A stretch of DNA of 64,000 bases from Pristionchus mayeri (lineage: Eukaryota; Nematoda; Chromadorea; Rhabditida; Neodiplogasteridae). Of this stretch, positions 1-11,911 are shown one piece after another. The translations under genes and the position numbers were made by a program. The notes under the pieces are model-generated. The model was not told where the DNA came from. It was given only the letters and a program-made list of their open reading frames with translations, and made no database searches. The stretch is taken from positions 49,158,553 to 49,222,552 of the forward strand of contig BTRK01000005.1 in NCBI GenBank assembly GCA_036245805.1, given 5' to 3'. How positions within the stretch are numbered: position 1 is the first letter of the stretch; every line of letters starts with the position of its first letter.

Positions 1-860
1 CCATTACAATTATAGGTTTGTACCTGATCGATGCAATTGCATTCCACCGAAAAACAACAATAACTGCAAAATGGCAAAATATTCAAGTTTTTGGGTTTTC
101 CTAACAAATCGTCCTAAAAATTTAATGACTTCAATCCAAGATACACCCTTCTAAGACTCCAATGAGGAAGGGTGGATGCTCCTATTGAACAATTGAAGTG
201 GAAGTTTCGGGCTTCCTCGCGTAACTAGTGAGGCGCAAAATGCCGATTTCATCTTTGAAAATTGAGTTTCAAAACAATAATTGCGAAATCTCTCAAATGG
301 AAAGATGAATCGTCTTCAACTTTCTATTATAGCATCATCATGCTAATTACTTATGATTATATTTCATTTGAGACCAAAAGCTCTTCCAGCAAAAATGTCC
401 TCTGAATATAATCTAAACCTGCAAGATGCAATACCCCACAATTCAGGAAAACGGTCCAATTTTTTCAGGTTGTTTTGTGGCTGAAACAAATTGCTTGCAA
501 TAGTAGAATAGCTAGTCATCATGCTTCACGAAAATCGTGTCGAAGAGGCACACTTATTGTTGCACGAAGAGTAGCAATAAATCGAAAAGTTCATCAAAAA
601 TTGCAATTTTCTGATTTTGGCATGATATCTCATTAGTGGAATTGATTGATGTGGTGCGATGCAATGTGCGCTATGTGGAGCACACACGTACTAATATTAT
701 AAAATAAACCACATAAGGATTGCTCAAAACCGAAGCAAGATAGAGCTCGAAAACCACAATCTTGATTTTGAAGCGAAACTTTTGCACCAACCTGATATAT
801 TCCGATCTTTTCTTTTCATGGTCTCGTCGCGCCTCGGGGGTAGATAAATAATTTAATTTT

Positions 861-929
861 AGGAAGTCTCACGGGGAAAAGCCATATGAATGCGCGGATT
901 GTGGAGAAAAATACATGACAGAACCTTAG
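861..929 (+). pseudogene. Degenerate duplicate C2H2 zinc-finger exon
   Basis: Codons from 861 read RKSHGEKPYECADCGEKYM and then stop at a TAG at 927. The acceptor is TTTTAG just before the GAAG at 863. The HGEKPYE linker and first CxxC pair of a C2H2 finger are present, but the stop removes the two histidines. The exon at 1015 encodes almost the same residues and continues through a whole finger, so this looks like a tandem duplicate exon that decayed. It could still be an alternative last exon. Upstream exons of the gene are not visible in 1-860. Confidence 0.6.
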
Positions 930-1014
930 CTGCAATCAGTAATTTAGTAGCTTAACTTAATTAATATATTAATTAATTAATTAAGTTACTTAAATTAATT
1001 ATTTATTTAATTAG

Positions 1015-1132
1015 GAAGGCTCACGGAGAGAAACCGTATGAATGCGCGGATTGCGGAGAGAAGTACGGGCTCTTCAAGGACCTCCACGATCACATCTGCC
1101 AGACTGGACACAAGAGGAGGTTTGATCACTAG
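1015..1132 (+). CDS. Last exon of a C2H2 zinc-finger protein (partial)
   Basis: After an AATTAG acceptor the exon reads a finger linker (HGEKPYE) and then CADC, twelve residues, H, five residues, H, and ends in HKRRFDH and a TAG at 1130. The C-x2-C-x12-H-x5-H spacing is that of a classical zinc-coordinating finger, implying a nuclear nucleic-acid-binding protein. Only the C-terminal finger is here and the rest lies left of the window. A short open stretch after an acceptor at about 1182 has one Cys followed by an HH pair and may be another decayed finger exon. Confidence 0.6.
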
Positions 1133-1267
1133 AGTTCAAGAATATACTTTCAAAAACAACTATATCCAAATATTTGTTTTAGATGCAAATTCGAGAGTGA
1201 AATGAGGAGTATGATGAGTGATTTGCATCATAGAAAAATATTTGGAGAGTTGTAATTGAAAGTCTAT

Positions 1268-1368
1268 TCGAGAAACGATGCCAGGTGCTCTTCAGTCTAA
1301 ACACTCCCTCGACCGATCTGGTGGCGAGATTGTGTGTAGAATGAAGAGAACATGGTACCTTTTCTCGA
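1268..1368. repeat. Hairpin element (family i), about 100 bp
   Basis: The left arm beginning TCGAGAAACGATGCC pairs imperfectly with the right arm ending GGTACCTTTTCTCGA, around a short loop at about 1313-1322. It resembles the copies at 33.9, 38.3 and 43.5 kb in its TTCATTCTACACACTCTCTC-type core. It has no coding capacity. The stretch from 1133 to 1554 holds nothing else that I recognise. Confidence 0.6.
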
Positions 1369-1554
1369 AGTTTATTGAGAACTAGTAATGGCAAAACGTG
1401 TGTTGTTGAGGAGATGAAGACGGTTCTCAAGTACGTTTTGATGCCAATACTACACCGCTCTCATCAACTACCTAACCTTACACACCGTCATCAAATTTTA
1501 AAATTTCATTCCAGATGTTAATTCCAAGAATTTGCGTTGTCATTGTGATATGTC

Positions 1555-1834
1555 TGTTGTGTAAAGGCCCTGGCCTTGTACCCCATAAGCCAATTAGCAT
1601 ACGTGCAGACTAGACTATCCCCCGTTGTCTCGAGTTGCACTCTCGCCCTCCTCTCCCCTCTGTCCATTAGCATGTCCCATTTACATGTTACCTCGTGTCT
1701 ATTTAAGGATGAGTCCTCCCCATTCTATCGTCTCTGTGACTAGCGCGATGTGACCTCTTCTCTTGTCCCCTTTCTGTAGATAAAGTCTATTCCCTCTATG
1801 CTCCTGGAGTAAGGGACAGGCTAACTACACAATA
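1555..1834 (+). repeat. Left LTR
   Basis: This 280-bp LTR starts TGTTGTGTAAAGG and ends CTACACAATA, so the ends form an imperfect inverted pair (TGTTGTGTA / TATTGTGTA). It contains a TATTTAAGG box near 1701 that could be the core promoter. Confidence 0.85.
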
Positions 1835-1926
1835 TTGGCGATCAGTACTCACGATTAGGCGTGCCTGTTTTCCTGTGTTCGTTTCTTGTTTTCGTGTCCA
1901 GTACGTTCCTCTCGTTCTTGTGTGTA

Positions 1927-2109
1927 GGTTCCTTCGGGAGCTGAGAGTTGTAGGTTCCTTCGGGAGCTGAGAGTTGTAGGTTCCTTCGGGAGCTGAGAGT
2001 CGTAGGTTCCTTCGGGAGCTGAGAGTTGTAGGTTCCTTCGGGGAGCTGAGAGTCGTAGGTTCCTTCGGGAGCTGAGAGTTGTAGGTTCCTTCGGGAACTG
2101 AGCGTTTGA
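1927..2109. repeat. 26-bp tandem repeat inside the LTR element
   Basis: About seven head-to-tail copies of a 26-bp unit (GGTTCCTTCGGGAGCTGAGA plus six bases) lie just behind the primer-binding site. Variants alternate between AGAGTTGTA and AGAGTCGTA. The place is where a packaging or leader signal would sit in a retroelement RNA. No function is shown by the sequence. Confidence 0.8.
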
Positions 2110-2239
2110 ACACAGTGATTTGTCGAGGTCGGCCGAAGGCGCTGCTCGATTTTTCATTGTGATCAGAGTTACGTCGTCGTGAGGTCGTGGTCTTTGTGAC
2201 TCGAGTGGTCCAGTCTGGACTGGAGACGTGTCTCTGTGG

Positions 2240-2500
2240 ATCTGTTATTCATGCGGAAGTTTATCGTCGAAAGTGTGAAATGTGATTGCTCTGGGTCGAC
2301 GGAAGTGTATCGTCGAAGGAGTGATCAGCCATTCATGCGGGGTCGGCGGAAGTTTATCGTCGAAAGTGTGATTGCTCTGGGTCGACGGTAGTGTATCGTC
2401 GAAGGAGTGATCAGCCATTCATGCGGGGTCGGCGGAAGTTTATCGTCGAAAGTGTGATTGCTCTGGGTCGACGGAAGTGTATCGTCGAAGGAGTGATTTG
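2240..2500. repeat. About 88-bp tandem repeat inside the LTR element
   Basis: Roughly three copies of a unit containing CGGAAGTTTATCGTCGAAAG and GGGTCGACGGAAGTGTATCG follow one another. A looser periodicity of ATTGACCT and GGGATCACTAG motifs continues at 3190-3560. Short open frames across these repeats look incidental. Confidence 0.65.
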
Positions 2501-4350
2501 CAGTCCCAAGGGTACGGTATCCTGACAGTAAGGATTACTAGTGAAAGTGAACTGTGCTTACGAGAGTGAGACCCGGGTTGGAATCCCTGTGTTACTCGAT
2601 CGATCGATAGTACACGTGTCACAAGGACAACCGAGACTCACAAGGATTGAGACAAACGACATGCAAATGAGTCTCGGGCGCGAGTTGTTTACGTGATAAT
2701 GCGAAGAGAAAGATGCAAATTGACACGTGAGGCAACAACGAGAGAACAAGTGAACGAACAAGAGCGAGGGAATCTCAGATGGAAAGAGATCAAAGATCAG
2801 ATTGAGGGCATTGAGATCAGAGAAGAGCCCATGAGGACTGCATGGAAGAGAATGAATGTTCATGCGATTCTGAAAGACCGAAAGAGGACTGGGAGAAGGG
2901 ACGGGAAGAAGTTCATTCCCTCTTCTTAGCCGTCGCTCTGAGGTGCAAGTAGGATGATGCGAGGTGAACAAAGTGCAGGTCCGAATGGAGAGCAGAGACC
3001 AATGAGGCTAGAGAGCCAAGGTGCGTGCACAGCTCGAATGGAGTTGAAGGTACCTTAGATGAAGGAACTACTCCAGACTAGAAAGTGCGAGTGAAGTGGA
3101 TTACTTTAGGGGAGAAGCCAAGAGAGCTGTAAGAGTGCCAAAGAGCCGATCTCCTGAAGGATTCCAGGGAACTGAATGTAGTAGCGGCGACTGACCTGTT
3201 GGGGTTTTCAGAGAAGTGAGAGTAGTGATATTAGGGATCACTAGCAGTGACCAAGATGAAGAGCGACTGACCTATATTTAGGGGTCGTTAGATAGAGTAG
3301 TGATTGACCTCTAGTAGGGATCACTATCTGTTGACTGAGGTTGGTACTGCCCAGCGAACTGGCAACTGACCTAGTATGGGGTCGTCCGTGAACTTTCCGA
3401 CGAGGATGTCGGCCGAGAAACTAGTGATTGACCTAGCAGAGGGATCACTAGAGGAAGCAGCAGTTGACCTACGTTTGGGACTGCCCGAGAGAACGGTGAT
3501 TGACCGGGATAAGGGATCACTCGTTGTATCAGTGACTGATCATTGTGATGGTCTGCAAGATCAGGTGTGCGCGTAGCAGGGATGCCTGTGGCTAATAAGT
3601 CGTGACGTTGCCGTTTAGCAAGGCGCCTAGCACGGATCCGGTGGCTAATAAGTCGTTGCTGTGAGCGGAGGCAGTGATAATACTGAGTGAATAAAACCAG
3701 AGGTAAGAGCTGGTGGCGCTGAGTAAGCCGTGAGTTCACAGCGTCGTGGCCTGAAATGACCACACCCGACGGGGCGTCACGTTGAGTCTCGTGTATCTGA
3801 GACGGAAAGGGAGAAAGCGGATCCCGGTCTCTAAGGAATCGAGAAATCGGAAGCGTTTCCTGGAATGGAACGTTAGTGTGAGAAGGCATGAAAGTGCATA
3901 GAAGGAATCTGAACACACGCTGTTGTTGTTCGAGAAGTGTGTAGTGTGAACACAGGTGGTTGATTCGGTCGACCCTGTGGATTGGAAATATCCTGAAAGT
4001 GTATCATGGAGGATAGTGAGATCCTTCGACGATGACGTCCATGGCGTGTATTATACACTCGCAACGGCATCGTCATCGAGTGCAACGGCATCGTCATCGT
4101 GTTCAAGTGCAACGGCATCTGCGTCGTGTTCGAGTGTGCATTATCGAGGGCGTCTACACGAGTTCGTCGAGTCTCGCAGCGAAACGTCGAAGAAACATCG
4201 AGCCCACAGAAGTTGTGGCGAACGACAGTACGACACTCAGAATGAGTCCCGCCGACCAATGTTTCTTCAACCGTGGCCCCAGTGATTATTGTCTCGTTGT
4301 AATTGACTCTAGTATCAGATTCACCCCTCAGTTTGAATCTTGGAGGGAGG

Positions 4351-4629
4351 TGTTGTGTAAAGGCCCTGGCCTTGTACCCCATAGTCAATTAGCATACGTG
4401 CAGACTAGACTATCCCCCGTTGTCTCGAGTTGCACTCTCGCCCTCCTCTCCCCTCTGTCCATTAGCATGTCCCATTTACATGTTACCTCGTGTCTATTTA
4501 AGGATGAGTCCTCCCCATTCTATCGTCTCTGTGACTAGCGCGATGTGACCTCTTCTCTTGTCCCCTTTCTGTAGATAAAGTCTATTCCCTCTATGCTCCT
4601 GGAGTAAGGGACAGGCTAACTACACAATA
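4351..4629 (+). repeat. Right LTR
   Basis: This 279-bp copy differs from the left LTR near its start (CATAGTCAATT against CATAAGCCAATT) and is otherwise the same where I compared it. It is followed directly by the ATGTC target duplication. Confidence 0.85.
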
Positions 4630-4950
4630 ATGTCAATAATATTTTTTGTGTATGCAGTAAGCACTGATTAAAGTCCATTCTACGTGGATCCATGTATTTT
4701 TTCCTCTCCGATCTTTACGTTAAAATAACTGAATTTTCAAGAAAAAAATAGATTGCCTTATGCATGCTAACAAAGAGTAATATCATAGCATTGTTTGCTA
4801 TGTTGTTTTGTCTTTTACGCAGATATTCTCGGTAAGTATTCTGTTCTCAAACATCGACCAACTCTCCTTATATCAACTTCTTGGCGAATTTCTTATATTT
4901 CATTCAGACCTGGAAACAATATTTGGTAGTGATACTATCGTCTGTACCAA

Positions 4951-5203
4951 TTAAAGGAGGAGTAAAGGCAAAAGCGCGCCCGGTTGGAATATGTTTCACC
5001 TAGGGACGCACTCTCTTCAAGTCGCGTGCTATATCGCCCCATTCCCTGAGCTTTCCCTGATGCGGCTCCCACCCAACTAGCTATAACTATGTTCGGAATG
5101 GAGATATCAGTGTGAAAATTTCGGAGCTTCTTATCATTGTGGAGCTCTAGGCAATGCATATGATAGCTTTAAAATTTGAATTTTGAGTTTACTCCTCATT
5201 TAA
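4951..5203. mobile_element. 253-bp MITE, copy 1
   Basis: Its termini are TTAAAGGAGGAGTAAA and TTTACTCCTCATTTAA, an imperfect inverted pair. The interior (CGCGCCCGGTTGGAATATGT, ACTCTCTTCAAGTCGCG) matches the equally long element at 52569-52821. No coding capacity. TTAA at the ends may be part of the target site. Confidence 0.7.
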
Positions 5204-6831
5204 GTCTCACCAAAAGACTGTTTTGACACATTTGCGGCTACTTCACGAAGCAATAATTACCACGCTAATAGTTGCCCTGCTCTCTAATCACAGCTTCTTC
5301 TCAATCGACTACAGCGGATGAAAACAATGAGTCATGGCGGCTATACGATTTCCAGAAATAACACGCTTGAAAAGAGTACTTCTTTCTGCGAATGAGAAGG
5401 TGAATTGAGAAAACATGGATACATCACTCGAAGAGATATGAGATGGGTGAGGGTGAGAGAGAGAGAGAGAGAGAGAGAGAAGGAGGTGAGAATACACTGA
5501 AAGTAAAAGAGAGAGGGTCAGAGGTATCATCTGAGGTGAAGAGAGTCGCCATCATGGAGGCGTATTTTGATGAAGTTATTAGATATTACATCCCCCCCCT
5601 TTACTTGCAAGCCTTGTTTGAAGCAATATCTTTCTGAGGACGCTTTGAATGACATTTACCCATGTATTTCGTCACAATATAAATTAAATTGTTTTCTAGT
5701 TTATTATGCCACTCGTTTGCTTTAGTTTTTCGATTTATTATATTTACGAAATTTAAAAATATTTCAAGACGTCTAAATCGTCTCACTTTCCCATGGAGGT
5801 TAAGCACGGATATTCGCTACGGAAGACATCGTCGAAATTTTCAAGTGAGATTTACCTTTCCAGTTCATTGGTCATGACAAATTAGGAAGGAGTTGAGCAC
5901 GTTGAAAGGTCGTAAGTATCGAAAACCCGAAAAATTCAGGTGTGCATAGCAGTTTTTAGAACTGCGCATAAAAGCATTGAATTACCCTTGCTTCCAATTG
6001 ATTTCGTGATTCAGGAAAACCAGCTCGTAATGATGCATTGGAAACGAAAAACAATAAGGCAAGAAACGACCGGGAGAAGTACGTGAGTAGATGGAGTATC
6101 GCCCCTTAGAACTTCCCGATCTTTGTTTTCCATCATGACAAATTGTAAACTGAATAAAGCTATTACATTGCTGGAATTTTCGAACGACACATTACACAAT
6201 TTCGTATTGTTGATGTGATAAATGGTGAATGTGTATATGCAGAAAATAAACTCCAAAGACAATACAATATATACACAAATTCAGAATCTGAGTGAGATCA
6301 ACTCGATTGATCAAATAGTGATTGGTTGTTTTCAACACTTAGCGTGAAAAAACTATTAATTTGAACAATGTACCTGGTTCATTTGTTGTCGGCTTGGTAA
6401 GAATCATGTCAAATACATTATCTAGATATTAATAATTTCATTTTCCTTGTGGGTGCGAATTCAACTTTTATTACCGCGTGATTATGATAAAATTTTCATT
6501 CCCTGTTGGTGAGCAATCAATGGATGATCTCGGCTCTGTTTTGGAATCGGAGTACGAAAAATATCAGGCCCTATCTGCTGTTCGGGGTTTGTATTGATGT
6601 CCACTTTCTATGGGACCTCGATTCGAAAACAGAGCCTAATATCGGCCCATCCTCAACTAAGCACCTACTGCTTGATTTATAAAATTAATCAATTGAATGA
6701 TTGATCGATTATGGTAAAATAATAGAATGACTCGACCATGGCTCGTGATGCTGAACTCCTCTCGGACAGCCCTTGCTCCTATCACTTTTAAAGCAATTAT
6801 TGGCACTGAGGTTGAGTTAATTCCTCACTAG
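5204..6831. other. Gene-free stretch with a GA microsatellite
   Basis: I see no supported gene here. A (GA)n run occupies about 5454-5480. A weak hairpin lies at 6527-6643 (GGCTCTGTTTTGGAATCGGA pairing with CGATTCGAAAACAGAGCC). The missing 5' exons of the sre receptor may lie here; an ATG at 6368 followed by a GTAAGA donor is one candidate, but I cannot join it. Confidence 0.5.
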
Positions 6832-6913
6832 TTCGGATGATAACTATGAAGTCATGCAGCCTGTGCTATATCAAAGACGGCATGACCGAATAATTCTCAT
6901 CCGACCGAGTGCC
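6832..6913. repeat. Hairpin element (family ii)
   Basis: CGGATGATAACTATGAAGTC pairs with the GAATAATTCTCATCCG arm, followed by ACCGAGTGCC. The same design recurs at 11.6, 34.5, 38.2 and 41.8 kb. Confidence 0.6.
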
Positions 6914-6954
6914 ATTTTTATAGTTCTATTACTTTAAATGGGAGTTCTAATCAG

Positions 6955-8681
6955 ATATTGTTGTACCTCACCGCGCTTATCAGCATGCCATTCGTGTCCG
7001 AAGCCGTTTACAATGCTGGTTAGTTTTTTTATATAAAATTCATTTATTTTTAATTGTTAATTAATTAAAACGTTTTCAGGTGTTATTCATCGTAATTTTC
7101 GAAAGTCCGTCTGATTCCTGGCGTATTCTCGATCGGCGTCTTAGCACGATTCATTCTGCTCTACTATCAGATGTACGACTTGCCCTTAAACGGTGCGTTT
7201 GTGAAATTACAGTAAACATAGATGCTTTACAGATGACAACTATTTTCTTATCGCTGTGGATGTTATTCGAGATGTTTCGTTCGGATACTATTGTGGAATG
7301 TGAGAAACATCGTGATGTTTTGTTTTTATCACGTATCCTGGAAGTTATTACCGGTACAAAGCACCCATTCTGATCAAAATAATGAACAGTTCTCCGAACC
7401 CTTTCAACAAACCGTCAATACAATTTCAATATCATGATACAAATATAAATAATATTTATAATTCAGGGTAATATCATTAGGAGTGGAACGCGCTTTAGCT
7501 ACGTTCTTCTGGAAATGGTAATTATCCATTCGTATTTTAATGATTCGTTAATGATTCGAAAATGATTTGAATGGACAATAGATACATTAGAAAAATATAA
7601 CAAAACAGCAAATGTACAATACACAAAAATCATAAAAAATCCGTTCAGGTATGAACGTGAATCTACTTCTACAATGGTCGCAATATTCGTTATTGAAGGG
7701 AGCAATACCCTTGCGGGGGTGGTGAATTCAACCGGATGGATACTCGGTATTGTTTTAAAGGGTTTTCTTTGCAACTATCGGAGTGTCACAGCCGTCTGAG
7801 TAATGCCTCAAAACTCTCGCATTTTTATTTTCATTCTAACGTGAATTTACACAATGTGATTTCTGGCATACGAAGATAGCCCCAAATTATAAAGACGATG
7901 CTAAAAATACTAAGATAATTTCAGGTTGGTGGAACTTCACCCATAACGTGGTTTGTCTCATTACCCAAGTAGTGATAGGAGGAATTGTGCGTTTCCACAT
8001 AATCCTTTTAACATAAATTAAGCATCTTACAGAATGCAAAATATTACTGTATTTCAGATATTTATCTCCATTTATGCATACAACCGAGTTCTACACAAAT
8101 CTATTTCCGTTTCCGTAAACGGATATTCAGTGGCGAAAACGTTTCAGATTCGGGAAAATTGTCGAATAATGGAAGTAAGTGTTACTTATTGTGGCAATAA
8201 ATAGTCATAAATGTTAATTCTCTCTCTCTGCCAAATCCCAAAATATAAAATGAAGCCCCCTAGTCATGTGATCATTCATGTGCGCAATTTAGGGATTTAC
8301 GTTATTTATTCTTGGACTTATGCTTGTTTTCATTATCATTATTTGTCAGTGTATGATGTCATTTCTGCTTCCGTTTGGTTTCTCCTCTTCGATTGGCTTC
8401 GCCTTCTTCTGCTATTTCGAATGGGCCCCCACTGAATGGGAGCTCTCTCGATACATTGCCATCGCACTCTTTGATCTTTTCGTCGCAATGTGAGTTATTT
8501 TCATATATTTTTTACTTTGAAATAGCTAAACGAAATCGTGGCACTTTCCAGCCTGGGCAACCTCTTAACGGTACTTGCTATAAACATGGATCCCGAGTTT
8601 CGGAGGCAGTTTGATAAATTGCGAGCTATAGCTTGCATCAGGAGACGGCTTAGATTAAGGGTAGGATCTATGCTTCGATAA
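6955..8681 (+). CDS. Serpentine chemoreceptor, Sre-type (5' end not found)
   Basis: Nine exons join in phase: 6955-7018, 7106-7192, 7233-7299, 7467-7517, 7649-7761, 7925-7986, 8058-8174, 8350-8489 and 8552-8681, giving 276 residues. The sre family is nematode seven-transmembrane receptors, mostly expressed in chemosensory neurons. Diagnostic features are VISLGVERALATFFWKWYE across two exons (the ERxxAT...YE motif), then a YSVAKTFQIRENCRIME segment before TM6, and a final TM followed by the basic tail EFRRQFDKLR. Typical Sre proteins are about 330-350 residues, so one or two N-terminal exons are missing from this model. The acceptor at 7105 (CGAAAG) is weak. The tandem duplication starts inside exon 7 (8149) without damaging this copy. 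Confidence 0.75.
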
Positions 8682-9454
8682 TTGGGTCATCTTTATAAAA
8701 ACTAACCATTACTGCTGAATTCACTACGATATTTTGAAAAGCGAATCGCTTGCAAACGTAAGGCTTTTCAGTCTCCAACCTACAAGAAGTCTGCACTAAA
8801 AACTTCACACAAGGCACAGCCAGGAAAGGAAGCGACTAGCGAATCATACTTCGCTCAATTCAATAACTCGTGGATGCGCTCGAATTAAAAATATTTCCTT
8901 ATTGTTCGCACCTGTTCGTCATTCTTTGCCAATATCTTGCGAAAATAACAATTTCAGAAGTGGCGATACAAATTATTTTTACGATATTCCAGAGAAGGTG
9001 CCTAATCGGCAAATTGAAGCTGATTTTGACTTGATGCGTTAATGCGATTGATGCGATGTTTCTCCTTACTTTTTTGATGTCAAACATTTTTGTTGAAATA
9101 CTTCCACAAAAATTCTTTTTCACAATTGTATTCACTCATGTGGCATATTTTCCCTTGATCATTACAGTTTATTGCATGCCAACTAGCTACTTCCTTGGCT
9201 ACAAAAGATATAGAACAGTTGTGAGCTAATCATCTGCCTGCGGTACATCATTCAATTTTATCAAATGACCAATTTCAAGTTATAAATAATTCAATTGCAA
9301 GAAATGCTTGATCACGAGAATTCAGTTGCCTCCATTCTTGAATGTACGACATAACGAGATGATGGATCAATGGTTGAAGCGCCTGAATGTCTTTGAATAA
9401 TATAAATTAAGAAACGGTGAAGGAGGTATTGTGTTCGCCCTTTTTAAAAATATT

Positions 9455-11043
9455 TTATGTTAGTTCACCTATCGAATGTTTTCTCATAAATTGAATCATG
9501 AATAATCGCAACGGAGGCGTTCCAAATATTGTCATTGCCGAATTTACCAGCGAATTAACCGAAAGAAGTAGCAAAGTGCTGACGAAGATAACTGCAATGC
9601 ATATAATTTGATTTATTTGAAAATTACGGAGTTTAAAATTTGGGTAGTCGTCTCTTCTTTCAAAGGATAGTTGCACCATTTTAGAACCAAAGATAAAAAA
9701 AAACTCACAATCATGGTGTCCAATCCACAGCATCGACACAGTCATTCCCACGGGAACAGCCATAAATGTTCCGAAAACAAAGATCTACAATATTGATGAT
9801 TAAAAAACATAACAGTGCATTTTTCTTATCGAGAAGACTATTAAAATTATTATTTTTTCTGAAGAACAGCGATTCCTACTTGAATTATAGAGAATAGTGT
9901 TTGACGCAAGTAAATCGCAGTTCGGACACTAAATCAGATTTATGTTAAGAATTGACGAAATTTCAGGAAACTTGCCACGCGCGGACTCGATATTTCGACA
10001 CCACAAACAGTATATGACCGGCACATATATATGTGAAAATGGCGCATGTTCCAATGATGAAGACAATTAGGACTCCGCTTATCTGGAAAATTGATGAGCA
10101 ATAAATTTGAGTAGATTAGAAGATTAGTTCGATCTTTTAGTGGTTTACACCCTTACAACCTATTAAAAAGAGAAAACAGTTGCTTTGAACTCACGATTGA
10201 ATCTTCCCTCTTGATTACCGCGAAATTCCGACTAGTTTCTAGGAATTGACACTCTGGACACAGCTAAAATAATGATACCTTTAAAGTCTCAGTACTCTCT
10301 AACCTCGCCCAGCAGTGTCCCGGAGTTCATTTCTTCATTGTTAAAAGTGATTTTCGCATAGCGAAAAGCCGGAAGTGAGATGTAGATCAGTAATGTTATT
10401 GAAAAGACTGAAAAGAAATGTTGTCGAAATGCATTTGAGAATGATCGGACTCATGCTGGTTCTCTGTCGGAGTTTCAAGAAAGATGAATTTGGAAGCAGA
10501 TTTTGTTGTCGATAGAATACGAGCAGCACAAAGAAACCACAGAGGAAGACGACGAGAAATATCCATGTCGCCTTGAATGAAAAAAAATATTTTTAAAAAA
10601 CGTAATTTCTAGAATTTACTTTTTGGGTAATATTGCATTATTTTCGCCCTAAATAAATCAACAATTCGAACATAACCCAGAATTACATAAGATGGAAACA
10701 TACATAATTTCGATTACACAACTTACAAAATTGACGTGAAATGGAACGAAGTGTGGTTCGCATGTTAAGCCGATACAATATCCGCCTCCCAGAGTTGAAT
10801 AAATAAAAGGAACGAACAGAATCGTGAAATGGAAATTTTGAATAAGATACAAAATCTGAAAAAAAAGTAATTCGCTTTAAATATTTCACTCACATGAAGG
10901 ATGAAGAATACATAGAAGATATTATCTGTGTAGATCTTTCGAAATTTTGCGATCAGATAAAGAGTTATCGAATTGATGCAGAAAGAGACAATTCCGATGG
11001 AAATACAGAAAGGAAGAATCATATTGTCGGCTGGAATCCTCAT
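9455..11043 (-). CDS. Serpentine chemoreceptor, Srh/Str-type, copy 1
   Basis: Eight exons join in phase: 10894-11043, 10727-10855, 10451-10571, 10304-10407, 10195-10263, 9972-10082, 9709-9784 and 9455-9591, giving 298 residues and a TAA stop. Seven hydrophobic segments are visible. The N-terminus MRIPADNMILPFCISIGIV runs straight into TM1. Other marks are GGGYCIGLTCEP after TM2, CPECQFLE in the third-loop region, and the last TM SVNSLVNSAMTIFG. This fits the Str/Srh superfamily of nematode odorant-receptor-like GPCRs; the exact subfamily is uncertain. The donor at 10451 (GTCCGA) is weak but gives a 43-bp intron and keeps the frame. It converges on the sre gene with about 770 bp between them. 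Confidence 0.75.
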
Positions 11044-11618
11044 TCAAGTTTCAATAGATGTAGAAGAATGTCGAGAAACTAAGAACTGGAAGGGATAAGC
11101 ACATTAAAATGCGCATGTGATTGAAAAAGAATCAATTTTGCTCGAAATAGAGTTAATCATTTTCAATTAACTTTTGCTTCGAGAGAATGGTGCCTAAGCG
11201 AATTCGAATTTCACAACACTGACAATGGAGACGCCAAGAATCGTGGTTGAAGGTGCTTAGTCAAATGAGAACCCACCGGACGAGTGCCAAAAAAGTACAC
11301 GGATGAAGAAAGCTTTGGCGATTCTCATTAACTGGTCCAATTATCGTATTGAAAGAACATAAATCGAGCTTTGAGAATTTAATGTGTTAGAACTACTGGT
11401 GCTTTGCGTATTCTATCAAAGAACATACCACTTTATCATACCACTTTATCACAAACTTGGTGTTTCAACAACGAGTATTGCGTAGCAATGCCACTAATGA
11501 TTTCATATTTTCGCATTGCGAAAAGTGCACATGAGATGAAATTACCTGTACCGAGGTAACAATTTCAGATCTCATTAAATGTCATTGGTGGAATTCAAGC
11601 GTGATATGATTTGCTGGC

Positions 11619-11697
11619 ACTAGATCGATTAAGAGCTATGACATCGTGATATATCTCAAAGGCGGTATGACGTCGTAGTTCTCAACCGACCTAGTGC
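11619..11697. repeat. Hairpin element (family ii)
   Basis: GGCACTAGATCGATTAAGAG pairs with the arm ending CAACCGACCTAGTGCC. It lies between the receptor and the bestrophin. The rest of 11044-11911 shows no gene. The duplicated copy is at 22391-22469. Confidence 0.6.
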
Positions 11698-11911
11698 CGA
11701 ATTGGTTCGATGCGAACTAACAAGAGTACAGTGAAATAGTAAAATAAATCGATCGATCAAGTTTTCTCAATTATTTTCATCTATGGTGTTGAGATATCCA
11801 TCCTGTTGTTGTTGTTTCCTGGAAACAAAAGATTACATCGAAAATCTAGCAAATTAAAACATAATAGGTTATGTTCAACGTTCTGTTACAGCTCTATACA
11901 AGATAATAAAT

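Larger units (their letters stand above)
1555..4629. mobile_element. Complete non-autonomous LTR retroelement
   Basis: Two nearly identical direct repeats (1555-1834 and 4351-4629) bracket 2.5 kb. The 5-bp target duplication ATGTC lies at 1550-1554 and 4630-4634. A TGG-starting primer-binding site (TGGCGATCAG) begins at 1836, one base after the left LTR, and a purine tract GGAGGGAGG ends at 4350 against the right LTR, so transcription would run on the plus strand. No gag, protease, reverse transcriptase or integrase is recognisable inside. The interior is instead rich in tandem repeats. The element must depend on enzymes of an autonomous relative. The LTRs differ at only about two positions, so the insertion is recent. 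Confidence 0.9.

Noticed and set aside
1796..2157. Open frames on the minus strand with repeated proline/threonine/serine words
   Set aside because: They are translations of the 26-bp tandem repeat in the LTR element and have no conserved domain.
9455..11043. Frameshift in the chemoreceptor near 10407-10451
   Set aside because: A 43-bp intron with a weak GTCCGA donor and a good TTTTCAG acceptor restores the frame, and the receptor reads cleanly on both sides.
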